Shown here: one piece after another, positions 1 to 11,672 of the stretch
Numbering within the stretch: the first letter of the stretch is position 1
Layout of the letters: each line of letters starts with the position of its first letter
NCBI RefSeq assembly: GCF_000149955.1
Contig: NC_030987.1
Location: 1,799,387-1,863,386, forward strand
DNA length: 64,000 nucleotides
Reading direction: 5' to 3'
From: Fusarium oxysporum f. sp. lycopersici 4287
Taxonomy: Eukaryota > Ascomycota > Sordariomycetes > Hypocreales > Nectriaceae
Position numbers and translations under genes: made by a program
Notes under the pieces: generated by a model
The model's database searches: none
Told to the model about the DNA's origin: nothing
Seen by the model: only the letters and a program-made list of their open reading frames with translations

Positions 1-189
1 GACGAGAATGGTGAGGAGAAGTGTATTGAGTTGCGTACGGAGGCGGCTGCAGCGCGGGCTGGGAGGAGGGTTTTCTTGATGAGTCGGTTGCGCAAGGACC
101 GAGCGGCGCGGACCAGCGAGATGGAGGGAGTGCAGAGTAGTTGCATATTTGGAAATGATGTCGAGACCTTTCTTGAGGTGGCGATATGA
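1..189 (+). CDS. 3' end of an unidentified gene (partial)
   Basis: Frame 1 is open from the first base of the window to a TGA at 187-189, giving 62 residues of a basic and acidic, alanine-rich tail (it contains RTEAAAARAGRR and later VETFLEVAI). The composition looks like coding sequence rather than chance, and no splice signal is needed. The start and most of the gene lie outside the window, so I cannot assign a family. It could also be a fortuitous open frame at the edge, because 62 codons is short. Confidence 0.45.
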   Translation, partial: DENGEEKCIELRTEAAAARAGRRVFLMSRLRKDRAARTSEMEGVQSSCIFGNDVETFLEVAI

Positions 190-1483
190 AGGATGAGCTG
201 GTTATGTGAACCTGCACTTGATATTGGAATGTTGAGTAGACTATGAAAAAGATATCATGAGCGAGTATGTGTTTTGGTCGTTTTATAAGGAGAAAAGAAG
301 AATAGGAAGAGGAGTTAGAGACAGCAGATGATTGAGAGGCTCTAATCCTTCCGAGTCATTGCATGAGTTAACCGTGCTCACCTCCAAAAACCCCCCTCCA
401 TCATGAGCCGGAACGACAATGCGGTCTGCCGGTGGCACCTCGGGGTCCTCCGTGATATGCAGGTGTATGTGTCTTGCACGGGATCCTTGGAACGTGGAGG
501 GACTTGGTTCGTTGAATCTGTAGTGTCGTTTCACATGAGTCGTTGTTTATCGAAAGGTTCAGCTCTTTACTTGGCTGTGTCGTAATCTTGAGTTTATGTA
601 CTCAACTTTCACTGTGGTACAGAGGGCATTTTGTCTTGGTTCCTGCATCCTCATGAGACATTTCGCCCTAATGTCTCTGCCATATCCGTCGATTCAGGAG
701 ACTGACTCTAGGCATGACCTCATGTCTCCTATTCTCTTCCTTCATGTTAGTATCGGCCCATATTCTCCACCGCCAGTTTAGTTGGCGAACCGAAAAATAA
801 AAAGGCTGGCCGGATCTTTGACCCGGTTTTGATCGTCTCGAAAGCTGCGAAATAGAGCGGTGAGAATAACCTAGACCCAAATCATTGGCTCAAGCTGGAT
901 TGCCGTTTTCAACATGCAAGTGCCATCGTGATTGGCTGCTCGGGAACATGCGATGATTGATTGACATTGACGTGCATTGGTGGATAGACTTGGACCAGAC
1001 TGCACGTGGTTTGGCATTCGGCATTTGCACTTTGCGTAGTCAAAGTCACGATCTGCCTCTTGCAGACGCAAGGGACAAGAAACTTCGATTGTTAGCGCAC
1101 GATACCCACTAACCTTGTTTCACACCCGAAAGTCTAATCAAGCGACGAGGAAGGATATTCGTTTATGCAATCACCAAAAAAGACAAGTGGTTCTTTTTAC
1201 TGGATTCATTATATGCCATTGGCTATTAAATCTAGATCCTTTGTCTGGATCGCCTCGCTCCGTGTCTAATACGGCAGATTCATCCTGCTCTATGGTATCC
1301 AGAGCTGATCTAGTTTTATCATCATACGTCTCTTTTCGTCCTTGGTCCTTGCTCAAAAAAATAGGTCACCAATTGTTTCCGGAACTCCAAACAAAGAAAA
1401 TCAAATCCTCTTTCAGGGCCTTCCCGATCCAGCCATTCGTAGGAACCATTCTTCGCTAACCGTCAAAATAGGGCGCCGCTCGC
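190..1483. other. Intergenic region, no gene seen
   Basis: About 1.3 kb between the partial gene at the left edge and the stop of the dehydrogenase on the minus strand, so it should hold two 3' UTRs. Short open frames exist on both strands but none has an ATG plus coding-like composition. The best one (minus strand, 385-534) lacks an ATG. Confidence 0.6.
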
Positions 1484-2572
1484 TTAGTAGCATGTGTAGC
1501 CACCGTCGATGATGCAGTTGGAACCAGTCATGAACTTGGAAGAGTCTGAGGCGAGGTAGATGCAAAGGCCGTTGAGCTCGTCAACGTTACCCAGTCGGTT
1601 TTGGGGTGTCAGGGACTTCCAGATCTTCTTCTGGGCGTCAAGCGCAGGAACTCGGTTGAGGGCAGTGTCCATGTAACCGGGAGAGATGCAGTTGACCCGG
1701 ATGTCGTACTTGGCCCACTCAGCCGCAAGGGACTTGCCGAGTTGAATGACACCCGCCTTGGAGGCATTGTAGCAGCTCTGCTCCTGGGGGAAGTTGACGA
1801 TGGAGCCAGACATGGAGGCGACGAGAATGATGCTGCCGGGCTTTCCAGCGGACATCATGGCACGTCCAACGGCTTGAGACATGAGGAAAGAGCCGGTAAG
1901 GTTGATGTCGATAAGGCGACGGAACATGGCAGGGTCGTAAGTCTCAGCCTTGATGTTGGAGTCGGCGATGCCGGCAGAGTTGATGAGAACATCAGGGGCA
2001 CCATAGCGCTCGACAACCTCGTCGACGGCAGCGTTGATGGCAGCACCGTCACGAACATCGACCTTGAAGAAGGAGACAGGTAGGCCAGTCTTGTCGTGAA
2101 GCTCAGCTGCGGCTTCGTCACCAAGCTCCTGGTTGGCGTCAAAGAGAACAATGTTCTTGGCACCAGCCTCAGCACAAGCACGAGCCATATGGTTTCCAAG
2201 ACCACGGGCAGCGCCAGTAAGGATGATGGTCTTACCATAGACACTCATGTTGCGCATGGTGTGGGGGAGCTGCTCAAAGGTCTTGCGGGTGAGCGGCTGA
2301 ACGATGTCACTCTCGTGAGAAGGAGCACGAGGCTCGCTGGGAACTCGAGCAGCTGCCTCGGGGACGTTGACTGTGTGCTTGTCACCAGTGCCTTGGCCAG
2401 CACTGTAGACTGTGACAGGAACCTCCTTCTCCCGGACAACGTTCTTCTTCAAGTTGGTGTCAATGACACGTTGCACAGGGGTGGCGGAGAAGCATCGCGA
2501 GTTCTTGGGGATAGCAACGGCAGGGGCACGAGTGGCGCGGAGGATGTTGCGAGAAATGGAGCAAAATGCCAT
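1484..2572 (-). CDS. Short-chain dehydrogenase/reductase of the D-arabinitol dehydrogenase/sorbose reductase type
   Basis: Single-exon gene, 362 residues. A classical SDR Rossmann domain starts after about residue 105: the cofactor motif TGAARGLG at 119-126, NSAG at 198-201 (usually NNAG), a catalytic serine near 255, and the YNASK motif giving Tyr268 and Lys272. The stretch GSIILVASMSGSIVN followed by YNASKAGVIQL closely resembles fungal D-arabinitol 2-dehydrogenase and SOU-type sorbose reductases, so an NAD(P)-dependent polyol/ketose interconversion is likely; the exact sugar cannot be read. About 105 extra N-terminal residues begin with an Arg/Ser/Ala-rich segment (ISRNILRATRAP) that looks like a mitochondrial presequence, which is unusual for this family. 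Its promoter side faces a 5.4 kb gene-free region. Confidence 0.9.
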   Translation of the reverse strand: MAFCSISRNILRATRAPAVAIPKNSRCFSATPVQRVIDTNLKKNVVREKEVPVTVYSAGQGTGDKHTVNVPEAAARVPSEPRAPSHESDIVQPLTRKTFEQLPHTMRNMSVYGKTIILTGAARGLGNHMARACAEAGAKNIVLFDANQELGDEAAAELHDKTGLPVSFFKVDVRDGAAINAAVDEVVERYGAPDVLINSAGIADSNIKAETYDPAMFRRLIDINLTGSFLMSQAVGRAMMSAGKPGSIILVASMSGSIVNFPQEQSCYNASKAGVIQLGKSLAAEWAKYDIRVNCISPGYMDTALNRVPALDAQKKIWKSLTPQNRLGNVDELNGLCIYLASDSSKFMTGSNCIIDGGYTCY

Positions 2573-5300
2573 TGTGAAGGTTGTGAAGGTTGGTGGTTGA
2601 GAATAGGTAGGATATGGGTATACAAGAACGGGAGTGATAGCGGGAGAAGAAGTGATTATATATTAGAAGGTCTTGGTCTTTGGTTCAGACACAAGTGCTC
2701 GAGCGAGAGAGGGGTATAGAGTGGAAGATGAAGATTGTAAAAGAAGAGTTGAATAGATGAAGGGATTCTCTCGATATATAGTCGAATGGTTGTGGGTCCG
2801 AAAGTAAATCACAGATAGAGTGTGAAGTGTGTTGCGGAGGTGGAGGGAGTGCAAGCAGTGAGAGCAATGCAGAGAAAACTCTAGACCTAGGCACGAAACT
2901 TTTTTTTTTCCCTTGTCGCAGAAGTTGTATGGTAGGGTCGCTGGGAAAGCTTTTACTTTGCTTGCCAGGTAGAAAGGTAAGGTAGACTAGGTGCAGAATT
3001 TAGTGTGGCGGTATGTCCGTGAGGAAGGCGAACGAATGGGTGTGGTGTGGTATGGTGTTGCAAGGTCCTTGGACTGTAAGCGATAAGGTACGGTGCAGAT
3101 GACTTCAGCTAAGGCTAGAACCAAGGGATCTGCTCTCGTTTGGCGGCTCTGGGGGCTTCTAGTGCTTGTTCAAGGAGGGTAGCAGCGGGGGGCCTGGATT
3201 GAGAGAACAGTGGAACCGGGAGTAAGAGTGCAGGCAAAGATAGAATAGTTAGGTATGTGAAGTGCAGATCTCGCGGCAGGAAAACTCCGTAGTCCAAGAG
3301 TACGGGATGGACCTTTGGGCGGTGTATGGCAATGCTGTTTGTTCAGGAAAGGCACGTTTCGCTTGTTCCAAGTTTAGGTGACTGCGGGAGGACCGGTACT
3401 ATTTTCGGGGCTCTTCAATAGCGACTCCAGAACGGCAATTCAGGTTATGCTTTGTTCGCTGTGTAGAGCTGATCTGAGATAGATGTCTCGAACAACGGAG
3501 ATTCGGGCTTGATCTTCGGATCCGGGACTGGAGGCAAGCTTGGTGGCAAATGCTACCTGTGCTATGGTGCAGCAGAAACTTATCTCTCCAAGGTGGTGCG
3601 GAGAAGGTGTCGATGAAAACCTATAACTTGTTAGTCGCCATGATCGTTGAATTTGGCCACAGCAAAAAAAAGACCAAGTGGTTGGCAAGGTTCATGACGT
3701 GTTTAAGGCAATGAGAATAAGAAGAAGTAGTTTGTTAGGGACAACGTACAGCTTCAGATGAACTTTTGTTCGAAGCGAGAAAAGAATCTCTATGAAGTCA
3801 AAAGTCGTAGAAAATGCGTATGTGTGATGAAAGGTTATGGGGAACTAGCTCCGACCGGCAATGGATTTATATAGGTTCCATGGCATCCAGATATCCATAC
3901 CTACCTTATGGCAGCTACAATACACACGTAGGTGGAGCAACCACCGGCACGCACGCTTCCTGACGCCCAAGCAAGGGAGAACGGTTCTTCACCGACTTCG
4001 GTGTAAGACGGTGAGGTCGGATTTATATGTAACAAGCAACTGTAGAAATGGTATGGAGGTACATTGGTACGGTTCCTGAATTAGAAGTTTATTAGTTCGG
4101 GTCTAAGAAAGGGGGTAGCACAAGCTGGACTCACCTCTCACCCTCACCTCACATCATGGAGGGACCGGGGCACCGATGTCGCATCAGCCGGGGGCTTCTT
4201 CCAAAATGTGAGACGGGATGGGAGATTTGTGATGGTCACAAGATCGATTGCCAGGGCCACTGACAGGGTCATTGCATTTCCTGTCAAGAGATTGATCAAA
4301 GACGAGACTTGGACTAGACCACTGCAGAGGCGCATTCAGGCACGCAGAGGCAGTACAATGTGGGGGAGCATTGATTACATGGTCTGAGACTCAACTAGTC
4401 TTTGTTTTGAATATTTAAATATGGGCTACCTCAGTACTTATGTGGGTTGTGAGAAAATTCTATGGTGTTTTACATATAGGTAGGCTTGACTAGTTGAGGT
4501 GAGATGGTGTTGTTTCCTCTTGCCTCGTCTTGAAAGTATTGCGCAAAGTTGGGTTACATAAGGTATTTTCCAAAGTTCCCAACTGACAATTGTATCATCA
4601 GTCAAACAAGGCACTGCTACATGTTCTGTTCTCAATCAATTGATAAACCTGCTATTGTACAGCCGGTCCGGGTTTCTTCTCTCATAACCCTCCGACTTTT
4701 TTTTTTATAGCTTTGATAACAACGTGGGGTTCTCCGCTGCTTCTCAATGCCCACATCAGAACATGCATATGCAGCTCTAATTCTGAGGTGACGGTCTAGA
4801 GGCAGCCTCTTTTCTCACCCTTCTATTACGTCTCACATTCACGTCTTTTCTTTGGAGACACAGATACAAACACGACACGACATCATTGCGCGTCCCTCTC
4901 TGTTCAACGCCAATCTCGGACAAACAGCCAGCCATTGACGCAGACGGTGGCACGGAAAAAGATAATTTGCACACCCGTCATCGAAAATCACACCCATTGT
5001 CCATGATGAATGAGGTTGAGAGCGGGAAACAAGCATATGGGGCACCCAAGGATTTGATGCACCAAGTGGAGAGAAGATCAATTAGAAACCCAGATCCCAC
5101 GGGCAGCCGTGGGGAGCTATGGCGGCGGGTCGCGGGGAGCCAACTCCTAGCCTCTAGGGGCTCTTCGGGACGTTGCAGGGGTAGCTCTGGCTGAGGTGGG
5201 CTCCACTAGCATTTTCTCGGTAGCTATTCCTGGGACCCCCACCTTTCTCCCTCCCTCTCAACCTCCTCCACAGCGGGCGCTTACATGATGAGGTGGTGAT

Positions 5301-5320
5301 GGGATGGGATGGGATGGGAT
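5301..5320. repeat. Tandem repeat (GGGAT)4
   Basis: Four perfect copies of GGGAT inside the gene-free region, preceded by a partial GAT and followed by GTG. Confidence 0.9.
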
Positions 5321-5954
5321 GTGAAGTCTCCAACTCTTTGCTGGATAGCTCGGGCAAGAAAAGATCATCCACTCATCCTCCTCTCTCAAAACAAACAGAG
5401 TTGATGCAAGGCCTCATACAGTCCGAGCGTTCCGGGGAATGTTTTGGCCTTCACCCGCCTATTTCTAGGCTCTAGACTGCTGCCCACTTGGCTTGCGGCT
5501 GTCCGGCCACCGGCAAACAATTTGAGCACAGACGTGCACGTTGCCTCAACACCAAAGACAATCCAAATAGCAACATTCACTAACTTGTTGATGATGGCTG
5601 GCCTCTGAGCTAAACTGGCACCTCATCCGCTGGGGGCTTGCAGTAGTTAGTCTGCCACCAATGGGGAGGCGGCAGCATCTAACGACAGGCTTTGTTCCAT
5701 CTTTTCTAGGCAGACGAATTCTTTTCCTCCACCTTCTAACTTGGTACACCGCTATCCACGCAACCAAAATACCTACTGCAGTCTGCAAGTGCTTGAATAA
5801 TGCAATGTAATGTGCTACAGCTACAGCTTTCAGACCCGAGCCGAGCTGGGGCACACACGCACATACAGACAGACAGGCATCTGATGTTGCGCGTCCCCTG
5901 GACACCACGGAAGGTTTCAACTTTCAATCCCGGGTAACACGGCCGCAATCGCAG

Positions 5955-5976
5955 TGATGCTGATGCTGATGCTGAT
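5955..5976. repeat. Tandem repeat of TGATGC
   Basis: Slightly more than three copies of the hexamer TGATGC within the gene-free region. It is a simple-sequence repeat with no coding context. Confidence 0.85.
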
Positions 5977-6439
5977 CCTGGTCCATTCACCACCACCATC
6001 CACGTCTTGGGTCGAGTCAGTACTTCCTCACCGAAACCGCTCCAAGGTGAGGGAGATGATAGCTACAAGACATAACATGTAGATACTCTTTCGACTTCGT
6101 CTCGTAATGAAACTTCATTCTGACCTTGGATTTCCTTGTTGTGTCAGAACCATATACTCACAAACACCCCTTCTACCCCCTACAATTCTCAAACCCCTCT
6201 ACTCATAGTCATAAATAATAGTGCTCAGACTACTCACCTCTCGGTGTGCCATCCCACCTCCTTGGATAGACCAGGCTACACCTAGATGGCCAAGACAACC
6301 TTAACACTAACCCACCCATTGGCGCCCCCCATTCGTCCATACCACCCTGACCGAGAATGTTCTCTCAGTTTCTCAGTTCGTGGTCTGAATGATAGGAAAC
6401 AATGACAAAGATAGCTTAGTTGTATCAGTGGGGGTTTGG

Positions 6440-6457
6440 TTTTTTTTTTTTTTTTTT
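6440..6457. repeat. Homopolymer T18
   Basis: Eighteen consecutive T. It pairs in opposite orientation with A17 about 230 bp downstream. Length may be imprecise, because homopolymers are error-prone. Confidence 0.9.
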
Positions 6458-6688
6458 CATTTACCAACTGTAGTCTATTCAATGGTCACAAAAATGACGA
6501 GATGAAACTTGCTACGCTTTGTTGATGAGCATGGCGATCATCATTTGTGACTTAATCGAAGCCAAATTTCCATCATGATGACTTTGACGGGGTAAACACC
6601 AAAAGACGGTGTATACATCAAACTCGTTATATTTTTGCTAACTCGTTTTATCGAATGACTCCGCTTGTACCCGTTCAGACGACAAAGC

Positions 6689-6705
6689 AAAAAAAAAAAA
6701 AAAAA
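6689..6705. repeat. Homopolymer A17
   Basis: Seventeen consecutive A; see the T18 tract upstream. Sequence beyond the two homopolymers is not inverted-repeat, so this is not a recognisable element terminus. Confidence 0.9.
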
Positions 6706-8046
6706 CAAGATATCAGACGATACTCGACTTTTCCCCTAATAGGCTGCATCGCTAATTCTGTAGGACAGATATTCTTGCGTGAGGCAGAGCGGACTTGGAG
6801 CTCCTTGGGTGACCCACTTGATCTTCTTCGTTTACAACTGATCTGATCAATATCTGATGGGGGCAATTTTCTGGGACAAGCACAAGCGAGCTCATCAAGG
6901 GTAAGAGAATCGAGGCACACTTTCAACAAGGCCTTGACATCTTGAGCTTGTGAACAGCGTTGGTCGAATGCTGTACACCACTTGGATCTACAATGTCAAG
7001 TGACTTTCTTTGTGTAAACAGTCTGACAATAAGCTCACGATATGACATACTACGTAGTATAAGCACTATCGAAATCAAGGTGCCTCCTGTCAAACCAAGT
7101 GATCGAATTGTACGAGGTTCACTGACATGTTGAGGCCCATCTCACAGCCAGGCACGCAATACCTTGCCCTGCAGCCCTGCCCTTGGAGCTATCGTGTGGT
7201 GGGGAGCTGTCAAGGGAACAAGGGGGCACCGGGTGCGCATGCATGCATTCGGGCGAGTTCCAGAATCCTCGCAGAAGCACGGCCCTTCCATTCCTTATCA
7301 TCACCCATCACAGGCGTGCCCAAGTCTGGGGTATTGTGTGGACTGGACTGGATTTCCCATGTCGAACTTTACCAAGCTGGCGAGGATACAATGCATTTCC
7401 CTTGCTCCCTTTCCCCACATGCGCATAACGGCGGTTCCCGTATGTTTCGTATGAGCAGTTTTGCGGCTGATGATAAAGCCGAGTACTGAGATCTGGCGTC
7501 GAGATGTATGCACAGGAGAGGCACCGGCCCGGGTTTAAAAATGCGGTGATGGGAAACCAACCAGATGCCCGGGCCGGTAGTTGAATCTCCAGTGGACTTG
7601 AGGGTTGTTGAATTATATCGTCAGATACTTCGGCACTGTCTTTACTGAAGGTATCATGCCATGGAAGCATACTCGCCAGTATCACCTATACAGCACTTAC
7701 ACGTAACCGCACTGGATTCATCCCAACAGGTTCACGCGGCAAACACACAAATCGACAAAGATGCTATACAATTCTGCAGAATGCATACTGTTAATGTTCT
7801 TAGTCTTCGAGTTCAAAGATCTACCGCTCATCCAAAACCAGCCAGCCCAGAACGCCCACGGGCAGGGTATTAATACAAGTAATCCGTGTAAAACAACACA
7901 TGCCATTCTGACCCCCACCAGGTTTCACTCATGCGAGGAAGCCTGTGTAAATCACTGCGAACAATGCCTCCTCAACACGAGGTTGCTTGAAAGCATGTCG
8001 TGACAACGCCCCGTCTTTTTCCATTACGCCATCCTGCGAAACTGCA

Positions 8047-10972
8047 TCATCGGCCCTGATCGTAATTCTCAATATGGACCAGATCAAGGAGTGATGCAAT
8101 GTAAGGGCTCTGCGAAGTTGATTAGTACAACTACTTCATGGCAAACGGTGATAGGGTTGATAGACATACCAAGGCCCTGTTCTCTGCAAGGATCTCAAAC
8201 AGTCGCGGTAACAGAGGGCGGAAAAGAACCTCGTTCCAGCCTCCTATTTCACCCACTTTCTCTTGTTTCTTGACCATCTCTTCCTCAGCCTCCGTTTTGA
8301 CCACATTGCGAGCAATGTTCCTTAGCACTAACGCAGCGCTGAGTGGAATACCAGCTGCCTGGGGCGGGAGGTTTGGGTTTCGCTCGTCCCGTGCTGTTGC
8401 AGTTTCCTCGAAGGTCACAGCCATAGTCTTGGCAGGAATAATCCATGAACGCTCGGGCTTTCGACTGAGCGCGTCGTTGGGCAATGTTGAAGAGATATGC
8501 GTGTTGATATGTCTCGCAAAATCCTGAAGGCGCATTTTGGTGGACTTGGGATAGCGGGAGCACTGATCCCAGGTACAAATGTATTCCTTCTCAACGTTGT
8601 CGAATTGCCCCCCTTCATTTCGCTTCTCTCCTAGATGGTCCACGAGGATGTGCTCCCAAAGCTTTTCAGGCTGAATGTAAAAGTGACCACATTTCTCAAG
8701 CTTATTGTTTGGATTTGAGGCCCAAAGGCATCGCCCGTACTCCTTGCCATCCAAGCCAAGAGGTTTTGGTCTTGCACGGATACCGTGGATGATGAACTTT
8801 TGTTGCGGATCGCCAGGCTCTCTAAGAACCTGCGCATTTGAATCCTTATATACAGACGTACTGTTCCGGATGAAGTCGGCAGGTGTGATAAGAGGCTGAT
8901 TGATGACCTTAAGTGGTGCGACAAATGCGTTTTGGTAGGCCTGCCAGGCGGCTAGTTGTGTCACAAAAGAGTTATTGTCCTCCTCAAAGAAGCAGCGAAC
9001 CCAACGGTGAACACGATCTGGCTCTTCAAGCTTGAGCATCTCCTGAAGAAGATCTTCAGGCATAGGAGCAATCTGGTCACGAGCGGGAATTCTTTGCTCG
9101 GGTACAAGAACAAACTCGCGTTGTGTCTTACGAGCACCATGAGCTAGGAGGCGTGCAAGATGGTCAATGAGGTTTTCTGGTGTCAAAGACCGGACCAAGG
9201 TGTCCACGTTGGGCACAACAGCAGTGTACTGATAGAGGAAATCGAGACACGCGTCGATAAGCTCATCATCGTTGAGCAAAAGCCAACTGGAAAGGCGCTG
9301 GAGCACTTGCCCAGGAACATTGCTTAGCTTGTTAGTAGCCTCGAGATTCATGGAGATGCGGCCGAGCGCCCGAAGAGACGTCAGAATGATACCACGGTCA
9401 TCAGACGTCAACTGCTCCAACAATGTCCTATACATAGGGTCGTCTGACTCCAATGTCATGAACGGCGTCAACTGCTCGGCAATGTCCAGGGCAAGATGTT
9501 TCAGTTCCACAAGAGAATCCTTCTGCGGTAGGTTCAGAATGATACAAATGAGATCCTTGACGGGAGGGAAGTCTGATATGTTGTGAGCATTTTCCGGCAA
9601 GGTGACCATGTTCCGCAACGTCAGGACAGCTTCAGTGATCAGCACCATATTGTCCGCGTATGACTCAGTTTGCAGAATGTCGGGTACATCCTTCTCGATC
9701 AGGTTTTCGATACGCTCCAAGATATCTTTTGTCCCATAATTTCCATCGAGGGCGCTCGGATCACTAGAGTCATATGGAAGGTTCCAAGATATACTCCAGT
9801 TAACGTGGTAGAACAGATGTCCCACCTCAAGGGCTTTGTCAACTAGACCTTCGGCCAGACCTGGGAATGAATCGAACTTGTACTTATCACCTCGCTCAAA
9901 CGATATTTTCACCAGATGACTGAGCGCAAAGGCTTGTTCAGCAGGAATATCTGATCGCAAAGCGTTCAAACACCTCATGTAAATGTTAGGGCCATCGAAA
10001 CCGGCTAATAGAGTTAGTGGAAGAAAAGCACAAAATAACGAATGAATACTCACTGCCGGGTTGCATCGGTTGACGAGGGTCAATGCGCGGAGTTTGGCGT
10101 GGCTTCTGAAACTCGGTGGGCGCATTGCTCGGGGTTGGCACTGCGCGCAGTGTTAGAGGTTTAGAAAATCGCGGCTGATAGGCAGTGACCAAGTTGGATG
10201 TATTCTCAGAGTTAGTGGGATGGTGAAGAACTGAGGGACCTCGATTTCCCTGGTAATTCTGTTGTTGGTGCTGCTGAGGTATGTGCATGTTTGGGTGATG
10301 CGAGGGGGTCTGAGGAGGGTTGGCGGCTGGTGAGTTGGTACTGCTCGCATGGTGAGCAGAAGAATGTCGGGTTGTTCGTGAAGGTCCAGTATCCGGTTGA
10401 AAGATGACACGCTGAGGAGGTGCCTCACGCAGTCCTCTGGATGCACGCGCACTGGCAGCAGTGTCTGGCACAGGTCGCTCGCGGACGGGTGTACCATCGT
10501 CTCCCGAGGCCGCTGAGTCTGTGGCACCAACGTTGCTCTCTCTTTTCTTCCCCCAGAAATTTTCCCTTGTGCGTGACAACAAGCCAGCGCCTTTAGCCGT
10601 CACGTCCTCCAGAATATCCTTTGGTGGTGGTTCCTTTCCATGTACTGTGCTGATCTCAAACGCAGCCAAGTTTTTGTAGAACTTCTCCTTCAACGAGAAG
10701 GCAGTGGAGGCTTCATTGTTAGAATATATGCCCAGCTCTGACGCCATACGTCGCCATGCAAGCTTCTCCTCCGAGATCTTGTCATAACCACCACTTTCCA
10801 CGACGTGATTGAAGACCTTGAACAAGTCAACATGCGTTGCGCCGACCTTGGGCTCTGGGTCAAGTGTCGTTCCTCGCTTGGCATGATAGTCACGGAGTCG
10901 CGACATAAAGTCCTCGTATTCGGGCGTGCGATCTATCGTGTGCGGCGGCACCTCATTGCGAACGGGCGCCAT
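8047..10972 (-). CDS. RSC9: RSC chromatin-remodelling complex subunit Rsc9 (ARID-containing)
   Basis: Three exons: 10054-10972, 8170-10004 and 8107 region to stop (8047-8109), joined through introns 10005-10053 (GTGAGT..TAG) and 8110-8169 (GTATGT..CAG with a TACTAAT branch site); 938 residues. Residues about 15-115 form an ARID/BRIGHT DNA-binding domain (VDLFKVFNHVVESGGYDKIS, then WRRMASELG). A proline/glutamine-rich linker follows, then a long helical armadillo-like region. Near the C terminus are C2H2-type fingers, the clearest being CTWDQC followed by HINTH. ARID plus armadillo plus zinc finger matches fungal Rsc9 and animal BAF200/ARID2, nuclear SWI/SNF-class subunits. The last short exon (ending NYDQGR) is inferred from splice signals; without it the frame would stop at 8131. 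The gene is divergent from the next one, with 700 bp between starts. Confidence 0.9.
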
Positions 10973-11672
10973 ATTAAGAGATCGTGCGGTGAACTGATTG
11001 TGCGCGGGTGGATGAAAACAGAATACGAAATTCGCAGTCGCGAAGAAGGGGGAAAGGTCCCTTGTCGTCGAGCTGTGTTAAATGTCGTGCAGTCACGAAA
11101 GATACCCACGGATAGGCGCTTCCACCCAGCGTCTGAAAGGCCTCAATGACCTCTATATCGATAATTGGCTGGTTTTAGAGATACCGTGGGTGCTTGCAGC
11201 TTGATCCACGATTCTCAAATCGCATGGGTCAGTCGCTGATAGTTTGGTTTGGCGCGGCGCGTCGAAGTCTTGGGGGTAAGATTGCGCTAGCTTATCTCCA
11301 CGTGACCCTTGGTCACAATGGAATTTGGGAAGTTCTCTTCTTCGGTAGCTAGGTAATCAATTATCCCTTCAACCCCAATTTCTCCTGCCCAAAGTTGAGT
11401 TCGTTAGATCCTTGATGTGGATGTATCGATTTTTACTTAATCGGCTGGCAAGAAGGATGGGCAGGCGTGTCGGGGCAGGTAGTACCTACTTGCCTCCTAG
11501 ATATTTATCAAGTGCTTCGGAAGGAGAAGCCGAGTCCTCAAGTTGAAGACCAATTGCATGGCACAAGGCGCGCATGACTTTATCTCTGTGAACTACAACC
11601 CAAATCCGATCAAACCTTTTTCTCATTTAATCTGCAGAGTACCTATGCAGTCTTCCATTTTTAAGTTCTATC
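10973..11672. promoter_or_regulatory. Shared divergent promoter region of RSC9 and the 11673 gene
   Basis: 700 bp between two outward-facing ATGs, with no open frame of interest. It contains a CACGTG E-box at 11299-11304 within TCTCCACGTGACC, a 13-mer also present upstream of DNA2. The assignment as promoter rests on gene arrangement. Confidence 0.55.

Larger units (their letters stand above)
2573..8046. other. Long gene-free region (5.4 kb)
   Basis: Lies between the ATG of the dehydrogenase and the stop of RSC9, both on the minus strand. Open frames of 60-125 codons occur on both strands, but they overlap one another, lack introns and have no recognisable domain. The region contains short tandem repeats (5301-5320, 5955-5976) and two long homopolymers (T18 at 6440-6457, A17 at 6689-6705). 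It may hold the dehydrogenase promoter, a non-coding transcript or a decayed gene; I cannot tell which. Confidence 0.6.

Noticed and set aside
283..534. Minus-strand open frame of 83 codons with a donor-like GTGAGC
   Set aside because: It starts with GTG, not ATG; the nearest ATG upstream is followed directly by TGA. No recognisable domain.
5546..5920. 124-codon minus-strand open frame in the gene-free region
   Set aside because: Cys-rich, irregular translation without motif, and a second frame overlaps it equally well.
6440..6705. T18 and A17 as termini of a small mobile element
   Set aside because: No inverted repeat or target duplication beyond the homopolymers.
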